NCBI RefSeq assembly: GCF_039905635.1
Contig: NZ_CP157000.1
Coordinates: forward strand, 3,596,001-3,660,000
Reading direction: 5' to 3'
From: Microbacterium sp. ProA8
GTDB taxonomy: Bacteria; Actinomycetota; Actinomycetes; Actinomycetales; Microbacteriaceae
Length of the DNA stretch: 64,000 nucleotides
Position numbers and translations under genes: made by a program. Shown in pieces: positions 55,268-63,902 of the stretch. Numbering within the stretch: position 1 is the stretch's first letter; the number at the start of each line of letters is the position of its first letter. A model generated the notes under the pieces. The model was given only the letters and a program-made list of their open reading frames with translations. It was not told the DNA's origin and searched no databases.

Positions 55268-55917
55268 CCACGGTCGTACTGGTCGACGATCAGGATCTGG
55301 TCCGCGCGGGCTTGCGTGCGCTGCTCGCGCGCGACGAGTCGATCCACGTCGTCGCGGAAGCGACGGACGGGCGTCGCGGCATCGAGGCTGCTCGCAAGCA
55401 CAGACCCGACGTGGTGCTCATGGATCTGCGCATGCCGGTGATGGACGGCATCGAGGCGACCCGCGCGATCGCGGCCGACGAGGTACTCGCCGACACGCAT
55501 GTCGTGGTGCTTACCACCTTCGACGACGACTCCGACATCGTGGAGGCGATTCGAGCGGGAGCAGTCGGCTATCTGCTGAAGAACACACCGCGCGACGAGC
55601 TGCGCGACGCGGTGGCGCGCGCAGGGCGGGGCGAGCGCCTGCTGTCTCCGGCGATCACGCAGCGGCTGATGGACATGATCGCCTCGGGTCAGGCGGCGCC
55701 GGTCCCCGATCCGCGCCTGACTCTTCTCAGCTCGCGCGAACTCGAGGTGCTGACCCGCATCGGGCACGGCGACACGAATGATGAGATCGCCTCGACCTTG
55801 CATCTGAGCCCGGCGACGGCGCGCACCTATGTGAGCCGCATCCTCGCCAAGCTCGGCGCGCGTGACCGCCCCGAACTCGTCGTGATCGCGCACAGATCCG
55901 GTCTGGTCATCTCCTAG
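55264..55917 (+). CDS. Response regulator, NarL/FixJ family
   Basis: 217 residues: receiver with acidic pocket VDDQD, Asp54 in VVLMDLRMPVMDG and YLLKN, then a LuxR-type domain (LSSRELEVLTRIGHGDTNDEIASTLHLSPATARTYVSRILAKLG). GTG 55264 overlaps the kinase stop. Targets unknown; its own operon, including the monooxygenase, is the simplest guess. Confidence 0.92.
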   Translation: MTTVVLVDDQDLVRAGLRALLARDESIHVVAEATDGRRGIEAARKHRPDVVLMDLRMPVMDGIEATRAIAADEVLADTHVVVLTTFDDDSDIVEAIRAGAVGYLLKNTPRDELRDAVARAGRGERLLSPAITQRLMDMIASGQAAPVPDPRLTLLSSRELEVLTRIGHGDTNDEIASTLHLSPATARTYVSRILAKLGARDRPELVVIAHRSGLVIS

Positions 55918-55924
55918 CCCGGGC

Positions 55925-56536
55925 TCACACGACCGGACGGCGCATGAACCACGTGGGGGCACCGAGGACATCCGCCTCGTCGACCACGACATAGCCGAAG
56001 CGTTCGTAGAAGCCGACGGCTTCGGGCCGGTCGGTCTCGAGATAACCCTCGACACCTGTCGCATCGAGCCTCTGGACATGGCGCAGCAGGAGAAGTCCGC
56101 CGATGCCCCGGCCGCGGAGGTGCCTGTCGACGGATACGGGACCGAGATGGACGTGCGGCTCGTCGGGGTCGTGGCGTGCCCATCGCCGGTTCCACGAGAG
56201 CAGACGCGACGCCGTGCCCGGGCCGTAGGTCAATGCCCTGCCCAGTAGACGCAGTCGCGTGGTCGCCGGGGGGCGGCAGTGCCCGGGAGGTGCCCACGCT
56301 GCGATGCCTGCGAGCGCTTCGCCGCGGTGGACTCCTTCGATCCGGAGCGAGGGAGAGCTGCGCAGAAGCGTTCGCATCAGCTGCGCGTGCCGGTGCGCTC
56401 TCGAACGGTCGTCTCCCCCGTATGCCATGACATGGACCGGGTTGTCGGCCATCCCGCGGCCGAGCAGTTCGGCGGCCGCTTCGCGATCGGCACCGCTGAC
56501 GGGGTGCACGTACAGATAGGGCTGTGACATCTCCAT
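55925..56536 (-). CDS. GNAT family N-acetyltransferase
   Basis: 203 residues. The acetyl-CoA pyrophosphate loop is RHLRGRGIGGLLL (RGRGIG at 141-146), followed by GVEGYLETDRPEAVGFYERFGYVV (motif B). The remaining sequence is ordinary for the family. A much longer open frame upstream on this strand covers the UbiB gene and is an artefact. ATG 56536 has GGGAAGG six bases before; ATG 56530 is also possible. It converges on the response regulator, with only seven bases between. Confidence 0.87.
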   Translation of the reverse strand: MEMSQPYLYVHPVSGADREAAAELLGRGMADNPVHVMAYGGDDRSRAHRHAQLMRTLLRSSPSLRIEGVHRGEALAGIAAWAPPGHCRPPATTRLRLLGRALTYGPGTASRLLSWNRRWARHDPDEPHVHLGPVSVDRHLRGRGIGGLLLLRHVQRLDATGVEGYLETDRPEAVGFYERFGYVVVDEADVLGAPTWFMRRPVV

Positions 56537-56746
56537 GTCGGGCCTTCCCACGGGGTCGGTGAAACCCCATCGTGGGTCGGATACACCGCTGCATGATGCC
56601 CGTCTCGAACGACTTCCTGAAGGACCCGGAGCGGTGTGAGGGTCGATGAGGGATGACGTCCGTTGTCTCCCCCCGAGGGTGTCGCTTCCGTCGTCCGGGA
56701 CGAACGCTTGTGGTTCGCCCCGACTCGATCGAGAAAGCGTCCGCCC

Positions 56747-58708
56747 ATGCTGGCTTGGCTCCTTGCATCCGTTCTGATCGTCGTCTACGTCGCTGCCCTG
56801 GGCGTGACGGTTCGGTGGCTCGTCGGAGCACCCGTGGGCGTGACGCGAACCCTGGTGACGGGCGTCGTCGGGTTCTTCGTCGTCGTTCCCCTCCTCTTCG
56901 TGCTGCTCGGCGGGAGCGGCCTCGTCGACCCCGACGGCGTGGCGGACGGCGACGTGACTCCCGGAGATGTCGTCGTAGGAGCCGTTGCGGCGCTCTGGGT
57001 GCTCGCACTGGGTGCGGCCTTCCTCGCCGCGTTGGAGTTCCTCTGGCCCTCCCACCGCAGCCAGGGATTCCTCCCGCGCCTCAAGGGTGGCCGCGATCGC
57101 GTGCGGCGAGCCGTCCGCTACGTCCACATCCTGCGCGTGGCTGTGCGGCACGGTCTCGGTCCACTCCTGCGCGGTCGGGATGTCAGCGCACAAGAGATCG
57201 GGCCGGCGCTTGTCGCCGCGCTGAGCGACGCGGGGGTGACGTTCGTCAAGCTGGGACAGGTGCTGGCCACCCGCAAGGATGTCGTGCCCCCGGAACTGGC
57301 GCGCCATCTCGCCGCGCTGCAGTCCGACGTCGCTCCGGAGGACTGGGGTGCCGTCGAGGCCGTGATCGGGCGGGATGTCGGCGCGCCCCTGTCGGCGAGT
57401 TTCTCCTGGATCGATCCGACCCCCCTCGCGGCGGCTTCGATCGGTCAGGTTCACGCGGCGACGCTCCGCACCGGGGAGACGGTGGTGGTCAAGGTGCAGC
57501 GACCGAACGTGAGAGCCCAGGTGGAGACGGACATCGACATCGCACGGCGGATCTGCCGACGAGTCGAGCGGCGGTCGACGACCGCCCGGCGCATGCAGAT
57601 CGCGCGACTCCTGGATGAGCTCGCCGCATCGCTCCGAGCGGAGCTCGACTACCGCATCGAGGCGAAGAATCTCGCCCTGCTTCGCAGTGCGGCGGAGCGC
57701 CGCTCGGACAGCGTCCGCATCCCGAAGCTCTTCCGGACGCTCACGACGCGTCACGTCCTCACGATCGAGCGGATGGGTGGAACCCCGCTGGCCCAGGCCG
57801 GCCCGGTGGTGGAGGGACTGCCGCCGTCGGCGCGGCACCGGCTGGCGGCGGCGCTCGTCGATGAGGTTCTCGAGCAGATCCTCGTCGACGGCGTCTTCCA
57901 TGCCGATCTCCATCCCGGGAACATCATGGTCGCCGACGACGGAACACTGTCGTTGATCGACTTCGGCTCGGTCGCCGTCATCGGGCGGGAACAGCGAGAC
58001 CTGCTGGCCGCCCTGCTCGCCGCCTTCGAGGCGGAGGACGCCCGCTCCGCCGTCATCGCGATACGACACCTGACTCTGGCAGACGAGCTGCGCTACGGCG
58101 GCGCCCTGTTGGAAGATGTGGGCGAACTCTTCACCGTGCTGGCCATCGAACGGGACACCACCGCTCTGAGTGAGCGCCTGCTGCGTCTGTTCAGCCGGCA
58201 TGGCCTGGCGGTTCCCGGAGCGCTCGCCGCCGCGGTGCGCACCATGGCGGCGCTCCAGGAGGCCATCGCGATGCTCGACGGCCCGGCGGACTTTGCCGAT
58301 CTCATCCTCAGCCGCGTCCATCGCGTCGCGGCGAGTCGGCTCGACCCTGCACGCCTTCAGAAGCTCGCCACGGCGCAGAGCCTGGCTCTCGCCCAGTTCG
58401 CGCGACGGCTCCCCGACATCCTCGACGCCTCGATGGAGGCGCACGCGTCGCGTGTCGCATCACGACGAGCGGGGGAGAATGAGGCGCGCATCTGGATGCT
58501 GCGGGTCATCACGGGACTGGGCGGCTGCGCGGTGTCGATCTGTCTCGCCGCCGGCGCTGTCGCCCTCGTCCTCAGCCGCGGCGGACCCGCGCTGCCCGGA
58601 GGCATCCCCATCTTCCCGCTGATCGGCGCAACGATCGGGGCCATCGCGCTCATCGTCGGCACGCGCTCCGCTGTGGTGCTGAGCAGGCTCATCACCGTGC
58701 GGTCGTGA
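56747..58708 (+). CDS. ABC1/UbiB/AarF family atypical kinase
   Basis: 653 residues. Three N-terminal membrane helices (about 1-130) form an unusual extra region before the kinase-like domain; FVKLGQVLATR is the KxGQ motif, ASIGQVHAATLRTGETVVVKVQRP the ATP-loop analogue with AxxVxxA-like Ala-rich turn, and HADLHPGNIMV with LIDFGSV the catalytic and metal motifs. Two C-terminal helices end the protein, as in other UbiB members that extract or handle isoprenoid quinones. ATG 56747 is favoured over an earlier in-frame start. Quinone-related function is by family only. Confidence 0.87.
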   Translation: MLAWLLASVLIVVYVAALGVTVRWLVGAPVGVTRTLVTGVVGFFVVVPLLFVLLGGSGLVDPDGVADGDVTPGDVVVGAVAALWVLALGAAFLAALEFLWPSHRSQGFLPRLKGGRDRVRRAVRYVHILRVAVRHGLGPLLRGRDVSAQEIGPALVAALSDAGVTFVKLGQVLATRKDVVPPELARHLAALQSDVAPEDWGAVEAVIGRDVGAPLSASFSWIDPTPLAAASIGQVHAATLRTGETVVVKVQRPNVRAQVETDIDIARRICRRVERRSTTARRMQIARLLDELAASLRAELDYRIEAKNLALLRSAAERRSDSVRIPKLFRTLTTRHVLTIERMGGTPLAQAGPVVEGLPPSARHRLAAALVDEVLEQILVDGVFHADLHPGNIMVADDGTLSLIDFGSVAVIGREQRDLLAALLAAFEAEDARSAVIAIRHLTLADELRYGGALLEDVGELFTVLAIERDTTALSERLLRLFSRHGLAVPGALAAAVRTMAALQEAIAMLDGPADFADLILSRVHRVAASRLDPARLQKLATAQSLALAQFARRLPDILDASMEAHASRVASRRAGENEARIWMLRVITGLGGCAVSICLAAGAVALVLSRGGPALPGGIPIFPLIGATIGAIALIVGTRSAVVLSRLITVRS

Positions 58709-58736
58709 GCGAGCACGTCGATGAGCGACGATCCGG

Positions 58737-58754
58737 TGTCGCCCCGGGGCGACA
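58737..58754 (+). terminator. Palindrome after the UbiB-like gene
   Basis: TGTCGCCCCGGGGCGACA, a perfect 18-base palindrome 28 bases after the UbiB-like stop, could act as a weak terminator. Confidence 0.5.
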
Positions 58755-58809
58755 GGAGCACCGACCCGGGCCGACGAGCGCTCGCACGCCCGGTTTCTAC
58801 CCTGACGTC

Positions 58810-59232
58810 ATGACCGAGTCGAACACCCCACGCCATGCGAACGAACCGTCGCCCCGCCGTGCGCGCATCAACTGGGCCGCCGTCGTGGGGTTCGGCATGC
58901 TGGGCCTGCTGTGGCCGCTGCTGCGCCTGGTCGGACTCGATTCCATCGTCGGCGGATTCGGCACTGCCCTGATCGCATTCCTCGGCACCTTCGCGGTCTG
59001 GGTCCTCGGGGCGGGATTCGGCGATGTGCCCCGCCCGGTCATCACCTTGACCATCTCCGGACTGCTGTTCGGCGTGCTGCTGACGGTTTCCACGCTGGTG
59101 ATGGACGAGTGGCCGGACTACAGGCTCGGACTCACCGTCCTGGCTGCCGTCATCGAGCTGGGCCGCGCGGCGGGGTTCGGCGCGCTGAGCGGTCTCACGG
59201 CCAGCGCGATCCAGCGGTCGCGAAACCGTTGA
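58810..59232 (+). CDS. Small membrane protein, tandem paralogue 1
   Basis: 140 residues, four membrane segments after a polar, Arg-rich N-terminus. I recognise no family. The central motif VWVLGAGFGDVPRPVITLTISGLLFGVLL and the closing GALSGLTASAIQ align with the next gene, so the two look like duplicates. ATG 58810 has no ribosome site, but TACCCT lies six bases upstream, indicating leaderless transcription. Confidence 0.7.
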   Translation: MTESNTPRHANEPSPRRARINWAAVVGFGMLGLLWPLLRLVGLDSIVGGFGTALIAFLGTFAVWVLGAGFGDVPRPVITLTISGLLFGVLLTVSTLVMDEWPDYRLGLTVLAAVIELGRAAGFGALSGLTASAIQRSRNR

Positions 59233-59336
59233 GCGCAGTCGGCCCGACACTGTCGACATCCGTGTCGTCATCGTGCGACTGAACTGTCGCTCCCGAGACG
59301 ACGAGGGCGCAGGGCGGCCAAACCTACCGTGACACC

Positions 59337-59804
59337 ATGACGCACAACACACCACGGCCCACTCCGCCCGCAGCGCAGCAGCGCGCTCTCGGGCTCCCCG
59401 TCATCGCGCTCATCGGGCTCGCAGCGATCGCTCTCCCCCGTGCCATCCTTCACGATCTCCACATCATCAGCGACTCCGGGCCGCTGACCTGGAGCCTGGC
59501 GTTGGGGCCGGTGGCCGTCTGGGTCGCCGTCGCCGTGACCAAGCGAGTGCCCAAGCCGTTCCTGACGGTTCTCGTCATCGGGATCTTCTACGGGATCATG
59601 CTCGTCATCACGCACCAGCTCCTCTGGGACTATGCGTACGAGGGCGATCCGCCCACGCTCGGCAACAGCAGCATGGCCGCGGTGATCCCGCGTCTCTTCG
59701 CCGTTCCCAGCGGGCTCTTCGCGGGAGCACTCACGGGTGCGGTCGGCGGACTCATCGCCTGGGGGATCCAGGCCGCCCTCACGCCGAAGGCACCGCGCGC
59801 CTGA
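59337..59804 (+). CDS. Small membrane protein, tandem paralogue 2
   Basis: 155 residues, four membrane segments. AVWVAVAVTKRVPKPFLTVLVIGIFYGIML and GLFAGALTGAVGGLIAWGIQ match positions of the previous gene product. It has a longer loop (WDYAYEGDPPTLGNSS) facing one side. ATG 59337 again lacks a ribosome site and follows TACCGT by six bases. Function unknown; the duplicated pair with separate leaderless promoters suggests a two-subunit or alternative-subunit assembly. Confidence 0.72.
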   Translation: MTHNTPRPTPPAAQQRALGLPVIALIGLAAIALPRAILHDLHIISDSGPLTWSLALGPVAVWVAVAVTKRVPKPFLTVLVIGIFYGIMLVITHQLLWDYAYEGDPPTLGNSSMAAVIPRLFAVPSGLFAGALTGAVGGLIAWGIQAALTPKAPRA

Positions 59805-59818
59805 CGTGCCGCCCGGCC

Positions 59819-60310
59819 TCAGATGAGGTGGGAGACGCGTCGTCTCACGTCAGGGTCCACTGCTGCCATCTCCTGGGTGGCGGGCGTGCGCGCAGCCCCG
59901 GTCGCCCGCCGGACGGCTGAATCGTCCGGCGTGGCCCCGGCCGGCGCCGGCCGCCGCGCCCAGGTACGGAAGGCCTCGATGATGATCATCGCGTCGGCGC
60001 CCGCAGGTGCGAGTTCGTACTCGTACCGAGGGGTGGCGCCGCCGGAGTAGGCTGTTCGCCGCAGGAGACCGTGCTCGACCAGTCGCTCGAGACGCCCGGC
60101 GAGGATGTTGCTCGCGGCGCCGGTGAATCGCCGCATCTCGCCGAAGCGGCGGTGACCGCGTGCGACGGCACGCAGTACGTGGAGCGCCCACCTGTCACCG
60201 AGCAGGTCGATGGCGGCCGCGGTGTCGAAGGAAGACTCATCCTGATGGGCGGCGCCGTACCGGATCAGCGCCCGTTCGTCCTCGGGGCGGGGTGATGGTG
60301 CTTCGCTCAT
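59819..60310 (-). CDS. HxlR family winged-helix regulator
   Basis: 163 residues. The HxlR-type winged helix is clear (IDLLGDRWALHVLRAVARGHRRFGEMRRFTGAASNILAGRLERLVEHGLLRRTAYSGGATPRYEYELAPAGA). The C-terminus is a variable Pro/Ala-rich tail. Its ATG (60310) overlaps the stop of the exporter gene (ATGA), so it is translated with the exporter and likely regulates it. HxlR proteins typically respond to electrophiles, redox state or small molecules. Confidence 0.88.
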   Translation of the reverse strand: MSEAPSPRPEDERALIRYGAAHQDESSFDTAAAIDLLGDRWALHVLRAVARGHRRFGEMRRFTGAASNILAGRLERLVEHGLLRRTAYSGGATPRYEYELAPAGADAMIIIEAFRTWARRPAPAGATPDDSAVRRATGAARTPATQEMAAVDPDVRRRVSHLI

Positions 60311-61800
60311 CTCCGCTCACCCGCGTCCACGCGAAGGGTCGCCCTGCTGGTGCCGAGAACGCGGACTGCGACGATCGCCATCGTCGAGAAGGTCGCTGCG
60401 CCCAGGATCCCGATCGCAGACAGGGACGCGGTGAACGCCTCGCGAGCGGCGGCGGCGAGTCCCGCATCGCCGAGCGAGAGCGCTCCTGTCAGGGATGCCA
60501 GAGCGACGGTCGGCGCCTGAGGCTCGAGGCCGGCGAGCGTGAGGGAGTACACCCACGTCGCCAGGCTGCCGACGACGGCGATGCCCATCGCCACGCCGAG
60601 TTCGCCACTCGTCTCGTTCACCGCGGCCGCCGCGCCCGCCTTCTCCGGGTCGACGGCTCCGAGCATGAGCGAGCTCAGGAGCGCCATCGGGAAGGCCACC
60701 CCGAAGCTGGCGAGGCACAGCCCGGCGACCAGTGCGCCCGGAGTCGGGAGGACGGGTATCGCAGTGATGACCGCGAATCCGGAACCCGCGACCGCCAACC
60801 CGATCGCGGCGACCGACGTGATCGACATCCGACGAGCGATCGCGGGCGCGATCTGGAATCCGGCCAGCATGGCGACACTCTGCGGAACGAGCCACAGGCC
60901 GGCGGTGAGCGGATCGTAGTCCAGCACCGACTGAAGGTAGACCGCCGCAACCAGAGAGAGGCCGGCCATCACCACCCCGGCGAGGAGCACGATCAACAGG
61001 GAGCCCGTGAAAATCCGGCTGCGGAAGATCCTGAGGTCGAGCAGCGGCGATGAGAGTCGCCGCTGACGCCGTACGAAAACCGCGCCTGCGGTGACTCCGA
61101 CCGCGATCGCGAGGGCTGGAATCGCGGCCGATCCGCCTGCGCGAGCGAGTTCCTTCACACCCCACACGACGGGCAGCACGGTCGCAAGCGACAGCGCCAC
61201 GCTCACGATGTCGATCCGTCCGGACTGGGGCGCTCGATACTCCGGCAGCAGCACCGGCGCCGTGATGAGGAGTACGAGCATCACGGGCACGCCGAGGAGG
61301 AACACCGAGCCCCACCAGAAGTTCTGCAGAAGCACGCCCCCGACGATGGGGCCGACGAGGATCCCGCCCATGAAGCACGCGAACCAGATGCCGATGGCCG
61401 TCGTCATCTCACGGGGGTCCGGGAACATGTTCCGGATGAGCGCCATCGTCGATGGGGCGATGGTCGCGCCCGCGATGCCGAGGATCGCGCGCGCCGCGAT
61501 GAGCTGCTCCGGGCTCGTCGCGAAGGCAGCGAACGTCGAGGCGACAGCGAACGCGGCTGCGCCGATCAGCAGAAGCCGCCGTCTGCCGATGCGATCGCCA
61601 ACGTTCCCCATCGTGATCAGGAACCCGGCGAGCAGGAACGAGTAGATGTCGAGGATCCAGAGCTGTTCGATGGCGGTGGCGTCCAGCGCCTGGCTGATTT
61701 CGGGCAGCGCGAGGTACAGCACGCTGACGTCGATGGAGATGAGCAGTGTGGGAAGGCCGAGTACGGCGAGGCCGACCCACTCGCGTCTGGTGGCGGTCAT
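60307..61800 (-). CDS. MFS drug exporter, DHA2 (14-helix) family
   Basis: 497 residues, about 14 membrane segments. SIDVSVLYLALPEISQAL in helix 1 and GNVGDRIGRRRLLLIGA after helix 2 are the DHA2 motifs, close to the SmvA/EmrB quaternary-ammonium and multidrug exporters. ATG 61800 follows AGGA by seven bases; the frame continues upstream within the neighbour's 3' region only. It lies 86 bases after the ArsR-AHSA1 gene, separated by a hairpin, and is coupled to the HxlR regulator. Confidence 0.92.
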   Translation of the reverse strand: MTATRREWVGLAVLGLPTLLISIDVSVLYLALPEISQALDATAIEQLWILDIYSFLLAGFLITMGNVGDRIGRRRLLLIGAAAFAVASTFAAFATSPEQLIAARAILGIAGATIAPSTMALIRNMFPDPREMTTAIGIWFACFMGGILVGPIVGGVLLQNFWWGSVFLLGVPVMLVLLITAPVLLPEYRAPQSGRIDIVSVALSLATVLPVVWGVKELARAGGSAAIPALAIAVGVTAGAVFVRRQRRLSSPLLDLRIFRSRIFTGSLLIVLLAGVVMAGLSLVAAVYLQSVLDYDPLTAGLWLVPQSVAMLAGFQIAPAIARRMSITSVAAIGLAVAGSGFAVITAIPVLPTPGALVAGLCLASFGVAFPMALLSSLMLGAVDPEKAGAAAAVNETSGELGVAMGIAVVGSLATWVYSLTLAGLEPQAPTVALASLTGALSLGDAGLAAAAREAFTASLSAIGILGAATFSTMAIVAVRVLGTSRATLRVDAGERR

Positions 61801-61840
61801 GAGTTTCCTGGGACAGAAGGTGAACGGACGGGTGGTTGCG

Positions 61841-61878
61841 GGGAGCGGCCCGCGCGCCGATGTGCGCGGGCCGCTCCC
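61841..61878 (-). terminator. Hairpin after the ArsR-AHSA1 gene
   Basis: A perfect 15-bp stem (arms 61841-61855 and 61864-61878, eight-base loop) starts nine bases past the ArsR-AHSA1 stop. No T-run; it may attenuate rather than end transcription into the exporter gene. Confidence 0.7.
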
Positions 61879-61886
61879 TTCGAGGC

Positions 61887-62696
61887 TCACCGCACGGCGG
61901 CGAGGGCGGACTCGAGGGCGTCGAAGTACGCGTTGTACCCGGCGACGGTCGCGTCGTACTGCTCCGCGGTGAACCCGGCGGTGCCGGTCTGTCGCAGCGT
62001 CATCTCGGTCGCGCCGTCCACCTCCGTGAAGTCGACGCTGATGGGGTCGCCTGCCGCCTCGGCCGGGTCGTCCGTCATCGTGAAGACGAGCCGGTGGGGC
62101 CGGTCGATCACGAGATAACGGCCACCCCAGTTCATGCTGAGGTCGCCCGGCAGGTGCATGGCGACGCTCCACTCGCCGCCCTCGCGGGCGTCGAGGGCGA
62201 CGCCGTCGAGCGGGACCTCTGCCTCGTCTCCTCCGAACCATGCGGCGAACCGCTCCGGTGTGAGCCATGCGTCGAAGACGGCATCGGCCGGGGCCGTGAA
62301 GCGCCGAGTGATGGTGATGGTGTCACGGGTCATGGGTTCCTTCTTTCCTGTTTCTTCTTCGGGTGCCGCGATCGGCAGGGTCACGGATGCTGCCAGCTGG
62401 CGTTCCAAGGCGTCGAAGCTCTCCTGCAGGAACGCGTCGTACCCGCGCAGCCACAGGACTGCCCCGACGAGCGGTCGCGCGTCGAGGGAAGCAGGGCGAA
62501 AGCGTCGGTCCCGCGTGCGCGAGACCAGGCCGGCCCGTTCCAGCACCTGGAGGTGCTTCGACACTGCTGCGAGGGACAGGTCGAGGGGCTCGGCGAGTTC
62601 GCCGACCGTCGCGGAGCCCTCCGTCAGGCGCTCCAACAGGAAGCGTCTGGTGGGATCGGAGAGCGCTCCGAACGTCCTACTCAGCTCGTCTCTCAT
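61887..62696 (-). CDS. ArsR-type regulator fused to AHSA1/SRPBCC domain
   Basis: 269 residues in one unbroken frame. Residues 1-100 are an ArsR winged helix (FGALSDPTRRFLLERLTEGSATVGELAEPLDLSLAAVSKHLQVLERAGLV); 120-269 are an AHSA1/START-like domain (ITITRRFTAPADAVFDAWLTPERFAAWFGGD). These are more often two adjacent genes. An internal ATG at the domain junction has AAGGAACCC upstream, so a free AHSA1 protein could also be made. ATG 62696 follows GAGG by five bases. A perfect inverted repeat lies at the promoter; autorepression is likely. AHSA1-like domains bind hydrophobic ligands. Confidence 0.88.
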   Translation of the reverse strand: MRDELSRTFGALSDPTRRFLLERLTEGSATVGELAEPLDLSLAAVSKHLQVLERAGLVSRTRDRRFRPASLDARPLVGAVLWLRGYDAFLQESFDALERQLAASVTLPIAAPEEETGKKEPMTRDTITITRRFTAPADAVFDAWLTPERFAAWFGGDEAEVPLDGVALDAREGGEWSVAMHLPGDLSMNWGGRYLVIDRPHRLVFTMTDDPAEAAGDPISVDFTEVDGATEMTLRQTGTAGFTAEQYDATVAGYNAYFDALESALAAVR

Positions 62697-62711
62697 CGCG
62701 ACCTCGCCTTC

Positions 62712-62744
62712 TTCAACCAACTAGTTCAGAACCGATTGGTTGAA
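62712..62744. promoter_or_regulatory. Putative ArsR operator
   Basis: TTCAACCAA (62712-62720) and TTGGTTGAA (62736-62744) are exact inverted repeats 15 bases apart, starting 15 bases upstream of the ArsR-AHSA1 ATG. The length and sequence agree with ArsR-family operators. Confidence 0.75.
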
Positions 62745-62844
62745 CTTACAGCGGTTTGCGGCGACGGTCGACGGATTCCGAAAACTGTCGCTCCTCAGCG
62801 ACGCAGGAGTCGACAGGAGGCGACAGCGAACCTCCGCCCCCGTC

Positions 62845-62876
62845 GGATTCCACGACGAGGACACTCATCTAGCGTG
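62845..62876 (+). promoter_or_regulatory. Conserved promoter-like element 1
   Basis: GGATTC (62845-62850), ACGACGAG, and TAGCGTG (62870-62876), 60 bases before the ATG of the DHFR-like gene. The same boxes at the same 25-base interval recur at 63817-63848. GTCGACAGGAGG precedes both copies. Confidence 0.5.
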
Positions 62877-62929
62877 TGCCGGACTCGTGCGACCGAACCC
62901 GTCGGTCACGCATCCGGAAGGAGAGTCAG

Positions 62930-63625
62930 ATGCAGTTGATCGTGAATGAGTTCCTGAGCCTGGACGGTGTGATGCAGGGTCCGGGTGGCGCTGAGGAGGA
63001 TCCCTCCGGAGGGTTCGACCGCGGCGGGTGGATCGTGCCGTTCGCCGCACAGCCGAAGTGGGGCGAGGTGGTCAGCGGCTGGTTCTCGCGCGCCGAAGCC
63101 ATCCTGCTGGGCCGCTCGACGTACGACATGATGCATCCGTACTGGAGTCAGGTCGACGATCCCGAGAACTCGGTCGGCATCGCGTTGAATTCGTTGCCGA
63201 AGTACGTCGTGAGCTCGACGCTCGCAGGGCCGTCATGGCGCGGAACGCAGGTGCTGTCCGGAGATCCGCTTCAGGAGATCCGTCGACTGAAAGAGATTCC
63301 GGGCGGCGAACTGCAGGTGCACGGCAGCTGGCGGCTCGCCCGGACTCTGCACGAAGCCGGCCTTGTGGACGAGTACCGCCTCCTCGTCTTCCCTGTCGTG
63401 GTGGGGACGGGGAAGCGCCTGTTCGACACGGGCGGGCCGGCGACGGGACTCACGGTACGGGAATGCTCGACGCTGGACGAGGGCACCGTCTCCTACGTCC
63501 TGACGCCCACGGAGTATCGGCGCGGGGGGCTTGCTGTCGTCGACGGCAGGGAGGTTCTCCTCGATCCCTCCCCCGATTCCACCGCGGGGCACGAAGGTCA
63601 TCGCGGTGAGCCGGTTCCCGGCTGA
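62930..63625 (+). CDS. Dihydrofolate reductase family protein (RibD C-terminal-like)
   Basis: 231 residues. The fold is that of the RibD C-terminal/DHFR-like domain: EFLSLDGVMQGPG, ILLGRSTYDMM, LNSLPKYVVSSTL, and GGELQVHGSWRLARTLHEAGLVDEYRLLVFPVVVGTGKRLF. Such stand-alone proteins are NADPH-dependent oxidoreductases of unknown substrate. AAGGAG lies upstream of ATG 62930. A short hairpin follows its stop, and the next gene (63903) carries the same promoter-like element. It is divergent from the ArsR-AHSA1 gene. Confidence 0.88.
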   Translation: MQLIVNEFLSLDGVMQGPGGAEEDPSGGFDRGGWIVPFAAQPKWGEVVSGWFSRAEAILLGRSTYDMMHPYWSQVDDPENSVGIALNSLPKYVVSSTLAGPSWRGTQVLSGDPLQEIRRLKEIPGGELQVHGSWRLARTLHEAGLVDEYRLLVFPVVVGTGKRLFDTGGPATGLTVRECSTLDEGTVSYVLTPTEYRRGGLAVVDGREVLLDPSPDSTAGHEGHRGEPVPG

Positions 63626-63659
63626 CGAGACGTCCACTCTCGGCGCCGGCCGATGCCGA

Positions 63660-63688
63660 GGAGGGCGCTCCAGGCCGGAGCGTCCTCC
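63660..63688 (+). terminator. Hairpin terminator after the DHFR-like gene
   Basis: Arms 63660-63671 and 63677-63688 pair over 12 bases (one G-U) with a five-base loop, 34 bases past the stop, followed by TT. The rest of 63626-63902 contains only the promoter-like element 2. Confidence 0.65.
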
Positions 63689-63816
63689 TTGCTCGCAAGC
63701 AAGCTTCTCGGTGAACCGGGTCAGCGTGCGGCGGCGCCGTCCCCATGCCGGTGGAGCTGTCGTTCCGGGTCGACAGGAGGGTGGATCGAGGGCGACACCG
63801 GGATCCGCTCTGCGTG

Positions 63817-63848
63817 GGATTCACCGACGAGAGGCGGGAGATAGCGTG
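63817..63848 (+). promoter_or_regulatory. Conserved promoter-like element 2
   Basis: GGATTC (63817-63822), CCGACGAG, and TAGCGTG (63842-63848), 61 bases before ATG 63903. The GGATTC-to-TAGCGTG interval (25 bases) and the distance to the start codon match element 1 within a base. Confidence 0.5.
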
Positions 63849-63902
63849 CCCGACACGACGAGGCATCCTCGTCGACTCCCACGTGAAGGAAGGAGCAGTC
63901 TC

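Noticed and set aside
55925..58444. An 839-codon minus-strand frame
   Set aside because: Only its last 203 codons are a real acetyltransferase; the rest is antisense to the UbiB-like kinase.
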